Shown in pieces: positions 1 through 23,745 of a stretch of 64,000 nucleotides of DNA (within the stretch, counting starts at the first letter, position 1; each line of letters starts with the position of its first letter). Under the pieces are notes generated by a model that had not been told where the DNA came from, did not search any database, and saw only the letters and a list, made by a program, of their open reading frames with translations. A program made the position numbers and the translations under genes. This stretch comes from Prescottella equi (GTDB taxonomy: Bacteria; Actinomycetota; Actinomycetes; Mycobacteriales; Mycobacteriaceae). Where the stretch lies: assembly GCF_020171745.1 (NCBI RefSeq), contig NZ_JAIVAH010000017.1, forward strand, positions 124,001 through 188,000. Direction: 5' to 3'.

Positions 1-785
1 TCGGCCCCACCTGCCACTACGTGATGGGCGGCATCGAGGTCGATCCGGACACCGGGTCGTCCACGGTGGCAGGGCTTTTCGCGGCGGGTGAGTGTTCGGG
101 TGGGATGCACGGGTCGAATCGCCTGGGCGGCAATTCGCTGTCGGATCTGCTGGTGTTCGGTCGCCGGGCCGGGCTCGGCGCGGCCGACTACGTCCAGTCT
201 CTCGAGGCGCGTCCGACAGTGGCCGAGGCCGACGTCGCGACCGCCGCGCGGGCCGCGCTGGTCCCGTTCGATCCACCGGCTGCGGGCACGGGGGAGAACC
301 CCTACACGCTGCACACCCAACTGCAGCAGACGATGAACGACCTGGTGGGAATCATCCGCACCGAGTCGGAGATCGAACAGGCCATCGCGACGCTCGACGA
401 CGTCAAGTCCCGGCTTCCGGGGGTGACCGTCGAGGGGCATCGACAGTTCAATCCCGGATGGCATCTGGCGCTGGACCTGCGGAACATGGTCCTGGTCAGC
501 GAGTGTGTCGCCCGCGCGGCGCTGATGCGGACCGAGAGCCGCGGCGGGCACACCCGCGACGACTTCCCGTCGATGGATCCGCAGTGGCGGTCGACGTTGC
601 TGGTGTGCAGCACGGTGGCCGGGGACCCGGCCGCGGAGGACGGCACGTCCGTGCCCGACGTGATCGTCACCCGCGAGCGGCAGGTGCCGATGCGTCCGGA
701 CCTGTTGGCGCTGTTCGAGATCGACGAGCTCGGCAAGTACTACACCGACGCCGAACTCGATGCTCATCCTGGGAGGGCGACCTGA
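1..785 (+). CDS. sdhA: Succinate dehydrogenase / fumarate reductase flavoprotein subunit, C-terminal part (gene cut by window edge)
   Basis: The reading frame is open from base 3 and enters the window inside the gene; the start lies to the left. This subunit carries covalent FAD and oxidises succinate to fumarate (or the reverse) at the inner face of the membrane. Visible family motifs are GPTCHYVMGGIEVD at the edge (substrate/FAD region), HGSNRLGGNSLSDLLVFGRRAG (FAD-binding close of the Rossmann domain) and, in the C-terminal helical domain, RTESRGGHTRDDFP, the conserved arginine/histidine segment. Its stop at 783-785 lies one base before the ATG of the iron-sulfur subunit, so the two are cotranscribed. 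Order and type match the mycobacterial Rv0248c-Rv0247c (Sdh1) pair rather than sdhCDAB. The membrane anchor should lie just upstream, outside the window. Confidence 0.92.
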   Translation, partial: GPTCHYVMGGIEVDPDTGSSTVAGLFAAGECSGGMHGSNRLGGNSLSDLLVFGRRAGLGAADYVQSLEARPTVAEADVATAARAALVPFDPPAAGTGENPYTLHTQLQQTMNDLVGIIRTESEIEQAIATLDDVKSRLPGVTVEGHRQFNPGWHLALDLRNMVLVSECVARAALMRTESRGGHTRDDFPSMDPQWRSTLLVCSTVAGDPAAEDGTSVPDVIVTRERQVPMRPDLLALFEIDELGKYYTDAELDAHPGRAT

Positions 786-786
786 C

Positions 787-1542
787 ATGGGATACGACGC
801 GAAGTTCCGGATCTGGCGCGGTGACGCGTCGGGCGGTGACCTGCGGGACTATGCGGTGGAGGTGAACGAGGGCGAGGTGGTCCTCGACATCATCCACCGG
901 ATACAGGCGACGCAGTCCGCCGATCTGGCGGTGCGGTGGAACTGCAAGGCGGGCAAGTGCGGATCGTGTTCCGCGGAGATCAACGGCCGGCCCCGGCTGA
1001 TGTGCATGACTCGGATGTCGACGTTCGCCGAGGACGAGATCGTCACCGTCACGCCCATGCGCACGTTCCCCGTGATCCGCGACCTCGTCACCGACGTCTC
1101 GTTCAACTACACCAAGGCGCGGGAGATCCCGTCGTTCACTCCGCCGCCCGGGCTGGCGCCGGGGGAGTACCGGATGAAGCAGGTCGACGTGGAGCGCTCG
1201 CAGGAGTTCCGCAAGTGCATCGAGTGCTTCCTCTGTCAGAACACGTGCCACGTGGTGCGTGACCACGAGGAGAACAAGGAGGCGTTCTCGGGTCCGCGCT
1301 ACCTGATGCGCGTCGCCGAGCTCGAGATGCACCCGTTGGACGTGGCCGACCGGCGGGACGCCGCCCAGGACGACTTTGGGCTCGGGCTGTGCAACATCAC
1401 GAAGTGCTGCACCGACGTGTGCCCGGAGAACATCCACATCACCGACAACGCCCTGATCCCGATGAAGGAACGGGTCGCGGACAAGCGGTACGACCCGGTC
1501 GTCTGGTTGGGCAACAAGCTCTTCCGCCGGGATCGGAGCTGA
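787..1542 (+). CDS. sdhB: Succinate dehydrogenase / fumarate reductase iron-sulfur subunit
   Basis: 251 residues. Passes electrons from the flavoprotein to the membrane quinone site through three clusters. The 2Fe-2S ligands are C53, C58, C61 and C73 in a plant-ferredoxin-type N-terminal domain. The C-terminal domain has C144, C147, C150 and C154 (CIECFLCQNTC) and C202, C207, C208 and C212 (CNITKCCTDVCPENIHI), giving the 4Fe-4S and 3Fe-4S sites. The ATG at 787 is chosen over an upstream in-frame start at 760 because GGGAGG lies 7-12 bases ahead of it and because it follows the flavoprotein stop directly. The length is normal for the Sdh1-type subunit. Last gene of the operon in view. Confidence 0.95.
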   Translation: MGYDAKFRIWRGDASGGDLRDYAVEVNEGEVVLDIIHRIQATQSADLAVRWNCKAGKCGSCSAEINGRPRLMCMTRMSTFAEDEIVTVTPMRTFPVIRDLVTDVSFNYTKAREIPSFTPPPGLAPGEYRMKQVDVERSQEFRKCIECFLCQNTCHVVRDHEENKEAFSGPRYLMRVAELEMHPLDVADRRDAAQDDFGLGLCNITKCCTDVCPENIHITDNALIPMKERVADKRYDPVVWLGNKLFRRDRS

Positions 1543-1547
1543 GTGCC

Positions 1548-1562
1548 GCACCGTCTCGGTGC
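1548..1562 (+). terminator. Candidate terminator hairpin after sdhB
   Basis: GCACCG-TCT-CGGTGC, a perfect 6-bp stem with a 3-base loop, begins five bases after the sdhB stop. There is no T-run, as is common in actinobacterial terminators, so it could also be a chance G/C stem. Confidence 0.4.
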
Positions 1563-1606
1563 GCTTGCGCGCCAGTCGGATTCGGAAGGTCGCCCAGAGC
1601 GAACAT

Positions 1607-1620
1607 ACCGGGGCCCCGGT
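1607..1620. repeat. 14-bp perfect palindrome in the sdhB-orf gap
   Basis: ACCGGGGCCCCGGT is its own reverse complement. It lies in the 248-bp space between sdhB and the next gene and could be part of a transcription stop or an operator. Nothing in the sequence decides between these. A hairpin would need to sacrifice central bases for a loop. Confidence 0.3.
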
Positions 1621-1790
1621 TGGCGCTCCTGCCGGGCGAGTGCTAATTTCTGGGGTGAGTGGTCGATAGGTTCCCGTCGGGCCGCGAGTGCCTGCGAAAC
1701 ATTCGGCTGATCCGAACCGAAAGACCTCAGTGGCGGATCCGTCCGCCGCGCCCACGCGTCAATCAGTAGTTTGTTCGAGAAAGCATCAGG

Positions 1791-2111
1791 ATGTCCGTCG
1801 TCGCCGACCGCCCCACCCCGGATCCCGACCCCTCCACCGACAAGCCGCGGTCCCTCGCGCCGTTTCTGGAATGGCTGCGCCGTTCCGGGAGCGACACCTC
1901 GATCGCGTTGGGGGCGCTGTCGGTCATCACCTTCTGGACGTTCGGTCTCGGGATCGTGCTCGGGCTCGGTGCCGTCGGTGCCGGGGTCGTCGCCTCCCGC
2001 TCCGAGGAGAGCGAACCCAAGTCGCTCGAGGCTCTGTTCGGCATCCTCAGCGGCGCGCTCGGCGTCGTGGCCGGACTGATATTCCTCCTCGTCGCCGCAC
2101 CTCAGTGGTGA
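1791..2111 (+). CDS. Small two-helix membrane protein, unknown function
   Basis: 106 residues. The N-terminal 30 residues are polar and proline-rich (PTPDPDPSTDKP) and likely cytoplasmic. They are followed by two hydrophobic stretches (about residues 36-68 and 80-104) separated by a charged loop SRSEESEPKSLE, predicting a hairpin in the membrane. ATG at 1791 with a weak AGG-containing ribosome site. It has the general look of DUF4190-like small actinobacterial membrane proteins, but I do not recognise a specific family. It stands alone between sdhB and the NRPS, both on the same strand, with gaps large enough for separate promoters. Confidence 0.65.
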   Translation: MSVVADRPTPDPDPSTDKPRSLAPFLEWLRRSGSDTSIALGALSVITFWTFGLGIVLGLGAVGAGVVASRSEESEPKSLEALFGILSGALGVVAGLIFLLVAAPQW

Positions 2112-2166
2112 TCTACACGAAATCGTCACTCGCTCGGCGGTGACCGTCCGTCGTATCGTTGGGGCA

Positions 2167-2250
2167 ATGACGAACATCGACGCAATTCTTGCCGCGTCGA
2201 ACGCCTCCGGCGCTCGCGCGACGAGGATCGACTCACCCGGCCAGGACTGA
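2167..2250 (+). CDS. Possible 27-residue leader peptide ahead of the NRPS, or its interrupted N-terminus
   Basis: ATG at 2167 with GGGG 4-7 bases upstream opens a 27-codon frame ending in TGA at 2248-2250. It is in the same reading frame as the giant NRPS, which begins 51 bases later at 2302 with no stop codon between. Two readings are possible: a short translated leader upstream of the NRPS, or an NRPS whose first 45 or so codons are interrupted by a stop. The peptide has no transmembrane or signal character and I recognise no family. Confidence 0.3.
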   Translation: MTNIDAILAASNASGARATRIDSPGQD

Positions 2251-2301
2251 GGCGGCAGCGGGCGTCGGACAATCCAGTCCCCGGCGCCGCGTACCGAGCT
2301 G

Positions 2302-18717
<16,416 letters not shown>

Positions 18718-18726
18718 TCTTGCAGC

Positions 18727-18743
18727 GCACCCCGGTCCGGTGC
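18727..18743 (+). terminator. Candidate terminator after the NRPS
   Basis: GCACC-7 bases-GGTGC followed by TTTC begins ten bases after the NRPS stop. The stem is short, but the T-run on its 3' side favours a transcription stop. Confidence 0.4.
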
Positions 18744-18819
18744 TTTCATGGTGGGCAGCGTCGCGTGCCGATGGCGGACTGCGTCAGGCATGGAGGCGTC
18801 GAATCTCGAGGGGTCTTCC

Positions 18820-19203
18820 ATGACGATCTCGTTCAACCACACCATCGTTTTCTCGCGGGACAGGTCCGTTGCCGCCGCCTTCTTCACCGAGCTGTTCGGT
18901 CTGCCCGACGCAGTGTCGGCGGGCCCGTTCCTGGCGGTCCGTCTCGACAACGACGTGACGCTCGACTTCGCGACGTTGGAAATCGAGGTGCTGCCGCAGC
19001 ACTACGCGTTCCTGGTCTCGGAGGCGGACTTCGACGACATCTACGGCCGGATCCGCGAGCGCGGAATGGACCACTGGGCCGATCCGCGCAAGACCCGCCC
19101 CGGCGAGATCAACCACAACGACGGCGGCCGCGGTGTCTACTTCCACGACCCGGACGGCCACAACCTGGAGATCATCACCCGCCCTTACGGTTCCGGCGGA
19201 TGA
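18820..19203 (+). CDS. VOC (glyoxalase/bleomycin-resistance fold) family protein
   Basis: 128 residues from the ATG at 18820. GAGGGG 7 bases upstream makes this start better than the in-frame ATG further left. The beta-alpha-beta-beta-beta fold is visible as FNHTIVFSRDRSVAAAFF near the N-terminus, with a metal-ligand-type His, and FHDPDGHNLEIITRP at the C-terminus, which holds the usual second His and the Glu. Members are lyases, dioxygenases, isomerases or drug-binding proteins, and the substrate cannot be told from the sequence. It is downstream of the NRPS on the same strand but separated by about 100 bases and a candidate terminator, so a role in the peptide pathway (for instance self-protection) is only a possibility. 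Confidence 0.85.
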   Translation: MTISFNHTIVFSRDRSVAAAFFTELFGLPDAVSAGPFLAVRLDNDVTLDFATLEIEVLPQHYAFLVSEADFDDIYGRIRERGMDHWADPRKTRPGEINHNDGGRGVYFHDPDGHNLEIITRPYGSGG

Positions 19204-19266
19204 CGCGGCACCGGGTGACTCAACGGTAGGAGGGTGGGTTTCGTCGCACCGTGCGGTGATCCGGAC

Positions 19267-20022
19267 ATGACGATCCAGTACTGCGATTTCCGGTTCTACG
19301 GGGAGTTGAACGACTTCCTGCAGGCTTCCCGGTCCCTGCCGCGCCCGCAAACGGTCACGCACGGGTTCACCGGTACGCCGTCGGTCAAGGATCGGATCGA
19401 ATCGCTCGGCGTTCCGCACACCGAGGTCGATCTGATCGTCGTCGACGGCCGACCCGTCGGATTCGACCGCCTGCTCTCCGGTGGAGAGCGGGTGGCCGTG
19501 TACCCGACCTTCCAGTCGCTCGACCTGGGCGACATCGAGCCTTTGCGCCCGCCACTGCGGGAGCCGCGGTTCGTGCTCGACGTGCACCTCGGTCGTCTCG
19601 CGCGCTATCTGCGGCTGCTCGGGTTCGACAGCCTGTATGCGAACGATCGCTCGGACGACGAACTGCTCGCGTTGTCGCGCAGCGAGAATCGCGTCCTGCT
19701 CACCCGGGACGTCGGACTGCTCGAACGCGCTGCGCTCGTCTATGGGGGATTCCTGCACGAGACGGACTCGCGACTGCAGTTGCGGGAGGTCCTCGATCGG
19801 TTCCGGTTGCAACCGCGGATCGCACCGCTGACGCGGTGTGCGCGGTGCAACGGGCTCATCGGGCCCGCGACGCCCGCGGTCGCACGCGGGCGGGTCCCCC
19901 GGGGTGTGCTGCGGGAGCAGCGCCGGTTCAGCAGGTGCCGGGACTGCGGTCAGGTGTACTGGCCGGGAGGTCATCTGGCGCGGTTGCGTGCCCGGTTGGC
20001 CGAGATCGGGGTGTGGTTCTGA
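19267..20022 (+). CDS. Mut7-C RNase-domain protein with N-terminal ubiquitin-like domain
   Basis: 251 residues. Residues 1-80 or so look like the ubiquitin/ThiS-like domain that precedes Mut7-C in bacteria (FRFYGELNDFL at the start, VDLIVVDGRPVGFD, sheet-forming). Residues about 95-230 are the Mut7-C PIN-like domain: FVLDVHLGRLARYLRLLGFD with the first acidic residue, LLTRDVGLL with another, then a zinc ribbon of two CxxC pairs (CARCNG and CRDCGQ) and a basic C-terminus. PIN-type proteins are metal-dependent RNases. The target is not known for the bacterial family. ATG at 19267 is preferred over a GTG 33 bases upstream. Stands alone; convergent with the lipase gene. Confidence 0.85.
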   Translation: MTIQYCDFRFYGELNDFLQASRSLPRPQTVTHGFTGTPSVKDRIESLGVPHTEVDLIVVDGRPVGFDRLLSGGERVAVYPTFQSLDLGDIEPLRPPLREPRFVLDVHLGRLARYLRLLGFDSLYANDRSDDELLALSRSENRVLLTRDVGLLERAALVYGGFLHETDSRLQLREVLDRFRLQPRIAPLTRCARCNGLIGPATPAVARGRVPRGVLREQRRFSRCRDCGQVYWPGGHLARLRARLAEIGVWF

Positions 20023-20040
20023 ACCGTGGGCGGTCCGAGA

Positions 20041-21186
20041 TCACCGGTCGAACAGGTCACGCACGAAGGACGTGGTGTCGGGCAATGAGGCGCGCATGGT
20101 CTCGAGGTGGCCGGTCGGGTACGTCCGAAACGTCACCGGCTGCCGGTTGGCCGCCAGGTCCGCGGCCAGTTTCAGCGCCAGCGGCGCGGGCACCATGTCG
20201 TCGGTCAGGCCCTGTCCGAGGAACACGGGGCGGTCGTAGCCGGCCGTGGGAACCTCGAGCATGTCGCGGACCGCGGCCAGCAGGGCGGGGTCGTCGAGCG
20301 GGCGGGAGACGAGGTCGCCGATCGAGACGTCGGCCAGTTTCGGCGCCATCGTCTCGTAGCACTCGGTCTCGGCGCCGGTGAGGGCGTCACGGCCGACCGG
20401 GGTGAGGAATCGGTCGACGTCGACGTCCGGTCGCGCCGCCCGCAGGCCGGCCAGGATGTACGACACGAACACGGTGCTGCCCGTGAGCGGAAGGCGGGGG
20501 AACCCGGGCCGCACCAGTGTGGTCAGGTTCTCGAGATTCGACGGTGCGCCGGTCGCAACCGTCCCGCGATAGTCGAGTTCGGGCGCGTAGCGCGTCGCCC
20601 GCGCCGCGGTGAACAGCGCGGCCTGGCCTCCCTGCGACTGTCCGAGCGCCACCCACCGTGGTGAGAGAGCTGGCTCGACCGCGCGCGCGGCGCGCACCAT
20701 GTCGATCACGCCGTTCGCCTCGGTGGGCCCGTCGAGGTACGGGTGTAGTCCGGGGGTTCCGAGGCCGACGTAGTCGGTGGCCACGATCGCGTAACCCTGC
20801 GAAAGCCAGTGCGCGAGATACGGTCCGCCGATCTTCCCGGTCACGGTGGGGGAGCATCGATCGGCGATCCCGACCGTGCCGTGTGCCCACGAGACGACCG
20901 GCCAGCCGCCGGGCGGTGCGTCCCCGGGCGGAAGAAAGACGGCGCCGGTGCTGGTCGCCGAGCGGCCCAGTGGCCCGGTGGTGACGTAGGTGATCTTCGT
21001 TCCGGTCGCCGCCCCGGGAATCCACGACGATGTCGGCAACGACTCCACCGCGGTCACGGAGCCCGGCGTGGACACCGGGGCCGGAGCTTCGGCGGGCGCC
21101 GGGAGTGCCTGGGTAATTGCCACGACGACGGCCGTCGTCACGGTCGCTACCGCGAGCGCGGCGCGGTAGGCGAGTTGTCCGATCAT
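20041..21186 (-). CDS. Secreted LIP-family (secretory lipase) alpha/beta hydrolase
   Basis: 381 residues. The N-terminus is a signal peptide (hydrophobic run about residues 8-28, then APAEAPAP). The body is an alpha/beta hydrolase of the fungal-type secretory lipase family: SWAHGTVG as oxyanion region, GQSQGG nucleophile elbow, GLTDDMVP carrying the acid, and TGHLET carrying the histidine. It should hydrolyse acyl esters outside the cell. The start is supported by GAGGTGA close upstream. The M. tuberculosis counterpart in the same neighbourhood is Rv1592c, also a LIP-family protein. Here it lies left of the biotin regulator instead of between Rv1591 and the nad genes, a local rearrangement. 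Confidence 0.88.
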   Translation of the reverse strand: MIGQLAYRAALAVATVTTAVVVAITQALPAPAEAPAPVSTPGSVTAVESLPTSSWIPGAATGTKITYVTTGPLGRSATSTGAVFLPPGDAPPGGWPVVSWAHGTVGIADRCSPTVTGKIGGPYLAHWLSQGYAIVATDYVGLGTPGLHPYLDGPTEANGVIDMVRAARAVEPALSPRWVALGQSQGGQAALFTAARATRYAPELDYRGTVATGAPSNLENLTTLVRPGFPRLPLTGSTVFVSYILAGLRAARPDVDVDRFLTPVGRDALTGAETECYETMAPKLADVSIGDLVSRPLDDPALLAAVRDMLEVPTAGYDRPVFLGQGLTDDMVPAPLALKLAADLAANRQPVTFRTYPTGHLETMRASLPDTTSFVRDLFDR

Positions 21187-21331
21187 CGCGTCACCTCGCA
21201 GATGTCCCTCGAACGATGCCCCGTTGTGCGCCCCACCATCTATTCTGCTGGTTGGGATGCGATCTTCGCTCGGGGTTCGGCGGCGTTACCATCGAAAGCT
21301 CTGGGCGCAGCTTCGTTTTGGGGGGTGTTGA

Positions 21332-21667
21332 ATGGGGCCGGGTGAGTATCCGGGTGAGTTCTCCGGCGAGATGGTGACACCGCCGACGTGGCTCGTGATG
21401 TTGGCGATGCTGCCCATCCTCGCGATGGTGTTGCTGCTCGGGTGGTTCGGGTGGCACGAATGGCGGGCGCGCAGCCGCAACCGGACCTCCCCGGTCCACG
21501 CCGCGGCCTGGGCGATGGATCACGACGAACTCGCCCGCGCCATCGCGGCGCTCACCGACCGCGAACGCGAACTACTCGCGGTGGGGGACGTCGACACCGC
21601 CCGGGCGGTCGCCGTCGACCGCGACATCTGCCTCGCCGTCAGCGAACGGCGCGAGGACGTCTCCTAG
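21332..21667 (+). CDS. Single-pass membrane protein, unknown function
   Basis: 111 residues. One transmembrane helix at about residues 19-39 (WLVMLAMLPILAMVLLLGWFG), preceded by an acidic external tail and followed by a basic stop-transfer (WRARSRNR) and a soluble, Glu/Asp/Arg-rich helical domain with a repeated A-x-D-R-E pattern. ATG at 21332 with GGGGTG 6 bases upstream. The gene ends tail-to-tail with the BioQ-like regulator, and the two stop codons overlap by 4 bases. No family recognised. Confidence 0.65.
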   Translation: MGPGEYPGEFSGEMVTPPTWLVMLAMLPILAMVLLLGWFGWHEWRARSRNRTSPVHAAAWAMDHDELARAIAALTDRERELLAVGDVDTARAVAVDRDICLAVSERREDVS

Positions 21668-22296
21668 GCGTGCCGGTCGGCCGGCTGGCCGAGGCGGGCC
21701 CGCACCCCGTCGATGAACAGGGCCAGCCCGAAGTCGAACCGGACCTGCGGGTCGCCGTCGAGGAAGTCGTCGTCGGAGCCGAGGTCGGCGCCGGTCTCGA
21801 TGTCGGGTGATGCGGGCGTCCGAGTGAGGGCGCCGAGCGCCTCCATCTGGGCACGGGACTGCTCGTCGACGGTGTGTCCGAGGACGAAGTAGAGCAGCGT
21901 GTACGCGGCCAGCTCGGCATACGGGCGGGGGAGTCCGGCGCGCACGCCGGCGCCCACGAAACTCTCCCGGGCCAGGTTCGACGTCATGCGCGACGCGTAG
22001 GTCGCCGCCACCAGTTCGGCGCCGTCGCGATGAGCCAGCAGGGCCGTCCGCAGGCGCTGTGCGAGTTCGGCGATCCCGTCGTCCCACTGCTCCGACGACA
22101 CCGGCGCGTCGACGCCTTCGAGGATCCGGTCGGCCATCGCGCCGAGCAGGGTCTGCTTGTTCGGGAAATGCCAGTACAGGGCCCCCGGCTGGACGCCGAG
22201 CGAGGTCGCGAGCCGGCGCATCGTGAGATCGGCGAGTCCGTACTCGTCGAGGATCGCCATCGCGCCGTCGAGGACGTCGCCGCGTCGCAGCTGCAC
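21664..22296 (-). CDS. bioQ: TetR-type regulator, probable biotin repressor BioQ
   Basis: 210 residues. The N-terminal helix-turn-helix is typical (LTMRRLATSLGVQPGALYWHFPNKQTLLGAMADRI split about the recognition helix, residues 24-55). The C-terminal half is an all-helical ligand domain. The gene is divergent from bioB, and the 186-bp gap holds two copies of the TGAAC-N3-GTTCA type palindrome reported for the biotin regulator BioQ of corynebacteria and mycobacteria. That context, more than the protein sequence, gives the name. Expected role: repress bioB and its own gene when biotin (or biotinylated BCCP/BirA signal) is sufficient. Confidence 0.75.
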   Translation of the reverse strand: MQLRRGDVLDGAMAILDEYGLADLTMRRLATSLGVQPGALYWHFPNKQTLLGAMADRILEGVDAPVSSEQWDDGIAELAQRLRTALLAHRDGAELVAATYASRMTSNLARESFVGAGVRAGLPRPYAELAAYTLLYFVLGHTVDEQSRAQMEALGALTRTPASPDIETGADLGSDDDFLDGDPQVRFDFGLALFIDGVRARLGQPADRHA

Positions 22297-22379
22297 TGAC
22301 TCACTCCTCCGGATCGGGCCGAGGCCGCGGTTCTCGCGGTGGCCTGTTCCTTTGACACTAATCCACCTCGGCTCTAACG

Positions 22380-22408
22380 TGAACGCCGTTCAACTTGTAC
22401 GGTGTTCA
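22380..22408. promoter_or_regulatory. Tandem BioQ-type operator boxes
   Basis: Box 1 (22380-22392) is TGAAC-GCC-GTTCA, a perfect inverted repeat. Box 2 (22396-22408) is TGTAC-GGT-GTTCA, one base off the same consensus. Their centres are 16 bp apart, about one and a half turns. They sit between the TetR gene (start 22296) and bioB (start 22483), where one occupied region could close both promoters. Confidence 0.75.
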
Positions 22409-22482
22409 AGTTCGCGCCGACCTAGTTGCCGAATCCGTCCGGTCCCGGCTCTCGGGGCTGTTCGCACCCCGAGGAGTTCGCA

Positions 22483-23502
22483 GTGACCAGTGCCCCCGAC
22501 GTCGTCGACCTCGACATTCTCGCGACCGCACGCGACCAGGTGCTCGAGCGTGGTGAGGGATTGAGCCAGGAGCAGGTGCTCGAGGTGCTGCGCCTCGGCG
22601 ACGACCGACTGGAGGAGCTGCTCGCCCTCGCGCACGACGTGCGCATGAAGTGGTGCGGGCCGGAGGTCGAGGTCGAGGGCATCATCAGCCTCAAGACCGG
22701 CGGCTGCCCCGAGGACTGCCACTTCTGCTCGCAGTCCGGGCTGTTCCAGTCGCCCGTGCGCGCCGCCTGGCTCGACATCCCCAGCCTGGTCGAGGCCGCG
22801 AAGCAGACCGCCAAGACCGGCGCCACCGAGTTCTGCATCGTTGCCGCGGTCCGCGGGCCCGACGAGAAGCTGCTCGCCCAGGTCGCGGCCGGTATCGAGG
22901 CCATCCGCAACGAGGTCGACATCCAGATCGCGTGCTCGCTCGGCATGCTCACCCAGGAGCAGGTCGACCAGCTCGCCGCGATGGGCGTGCACCGCTACAA
23001 CCACAACCTCGAGACCTCCGAGTCGTACTTCCCGAACGTCGTCACCACCCACACCTGGGAGGAGCGCTGGGACACCCTGCGCATGGTCCGGGAGGCCGGC
23101 ATGGAGGTGTGCTGCGGCGGCATCCTCGGCATGGGGGAGAGCGTCGAGCAGCGCGCCGAGTTCGCCGCGAACCTCGCCGCGCTCGAGCCCGACGAGGTGC
23201 CGCTGAACTTCTTCAACCCGCGTCCGGGCACGCCGTTCGGCGACCTCGACGTGCTGCCCGCGAGCGAGGCGCTCAAGTCGGTGGCGGCGTTCCGTCTCGC
23301 GCTGCCGCGCACGATCCTGCGCTTCGCCGGCGGCCGCGAGATCACGCTCGGCGACCTCGGCGCCAAGCAGGGCATGCTCGGCGGCATCAACGCCGTGATC
23401 GTCGGCAACTACCTGACCACGCTGGGCCGTCCCGCCGAGAGCGACCTGGATCTGCTGGTGGATCTCGAGATGCCGATCAAGGCGCTCAATGCCACCCTCT
23501 GA
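22483..23502 (+). CDS. bioB: Biotin synthase
   Basis: 339 residues. Radical SAM enzyme that inserts sulfur into dethiobiotin, the last step of biotin synthesis. The SAM cluster ligands are C75, C79 and C82 (CPEDCHFC). Further conserved features are [16 protein letters not shown], the GGILGMGES segment and a C-terminal FAGGRE motif with the arginine that ligates the auxiliary 2Fe-2S cluster. The start is the GTG at 22483, with GAGGAG 6 bases upstream; the frame is open further left but has no better signal. The following gene begins 14 bases before the bioB stop. bioA, bioF and bioD are not in view, unlike M. tuberculosis where bioAFD precede bioB closely. Confidence 0.95.
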   Translation: MTSAPDVVDLDILATARDQVLERGEGLSQEQVLEVLRLGDDRLEELLALAHDVRMKWCGPEVEVEGIISLKTGGCPEDCHFCSQSGLFQSPVRAAWLDIPSLVEAAKQTAKTGATEFCIVAAVRGPDEKLLAQVAAGIEAIRNEVDIQIACSLGMLTQEQVDQLAAMGVHRYNHNLETSESYFPNVVTTHTWEERWDTLRMVREAGMEVCCGGILGMGESVEQRAEFAANLAALEPDEVPLNFFNPRPGTPFGDLDVLPASEALKSVAAFRLALPRTILRFAGGREITLGDLGAKQGMLGGINAVIVGNYLTTLGRPAESDLDLLVDLEMPIKALNATL

Positions 23503-23734
23503 CGCGGTGACGGAGGCGGCCGGCGCGGGCGAGCACTACAACCCGTTCACCGGGCACCGGATCGTCGTCGGCGTCGACGACGCGACACCCGCATCCGCGC
23601 AACTCGGCCTCGAGCCGCCCCGGTTCTGCGAGCAGTGCGGCCGCCGGATGATCGTCCAGGTCAGCCCCGACGGCTGGTGGGCCAAGTGCTCCCGGCACGG
23701 TGTCCTCGACTCGGCCCTGCTCGGTCGCAGGTAA
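23489..23734 (+). CDS. bsaP: Biotin synthase auxiliary protein (Rv1590-type)
   Basis: 81 residues. Small cysteine-containing protein: C47 and C50 (FCEQCG) with C67 and H70 (KCSRHG) form a zinc- or iron-binding knuckle, after the conserved HYNPFTGHR segment. It overlaps bioB by 14 bases, so translation is probably coupled. Homologues follow bioB in mycobacteria (Rv1590) and have been described there as an auxiliary protein that BioB needs to make biotin, probably by supporting the iron-sulfur cluster. I rely on position and the CxxC/HYNPFTG pattern for this call. Confidence 0.8.
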   Translation: MPPSDAVTEAAGAGEHYNPFTGHRIVVGVDDATPASAQLGLEPPRFCEQCGRRMIVQVSPDGWWAKCSRHGVLDSALLGRR

Positions 23735-23745
23735 CGTCCCGTGGT

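Noticed and set aside
1688-2143. Plus-strand frame across the small membrane protein before the NRPS
   Set aside because: Low-complexity Arg/Pro/His content; the frame at 1791-2111 has clear transmembrane helices.
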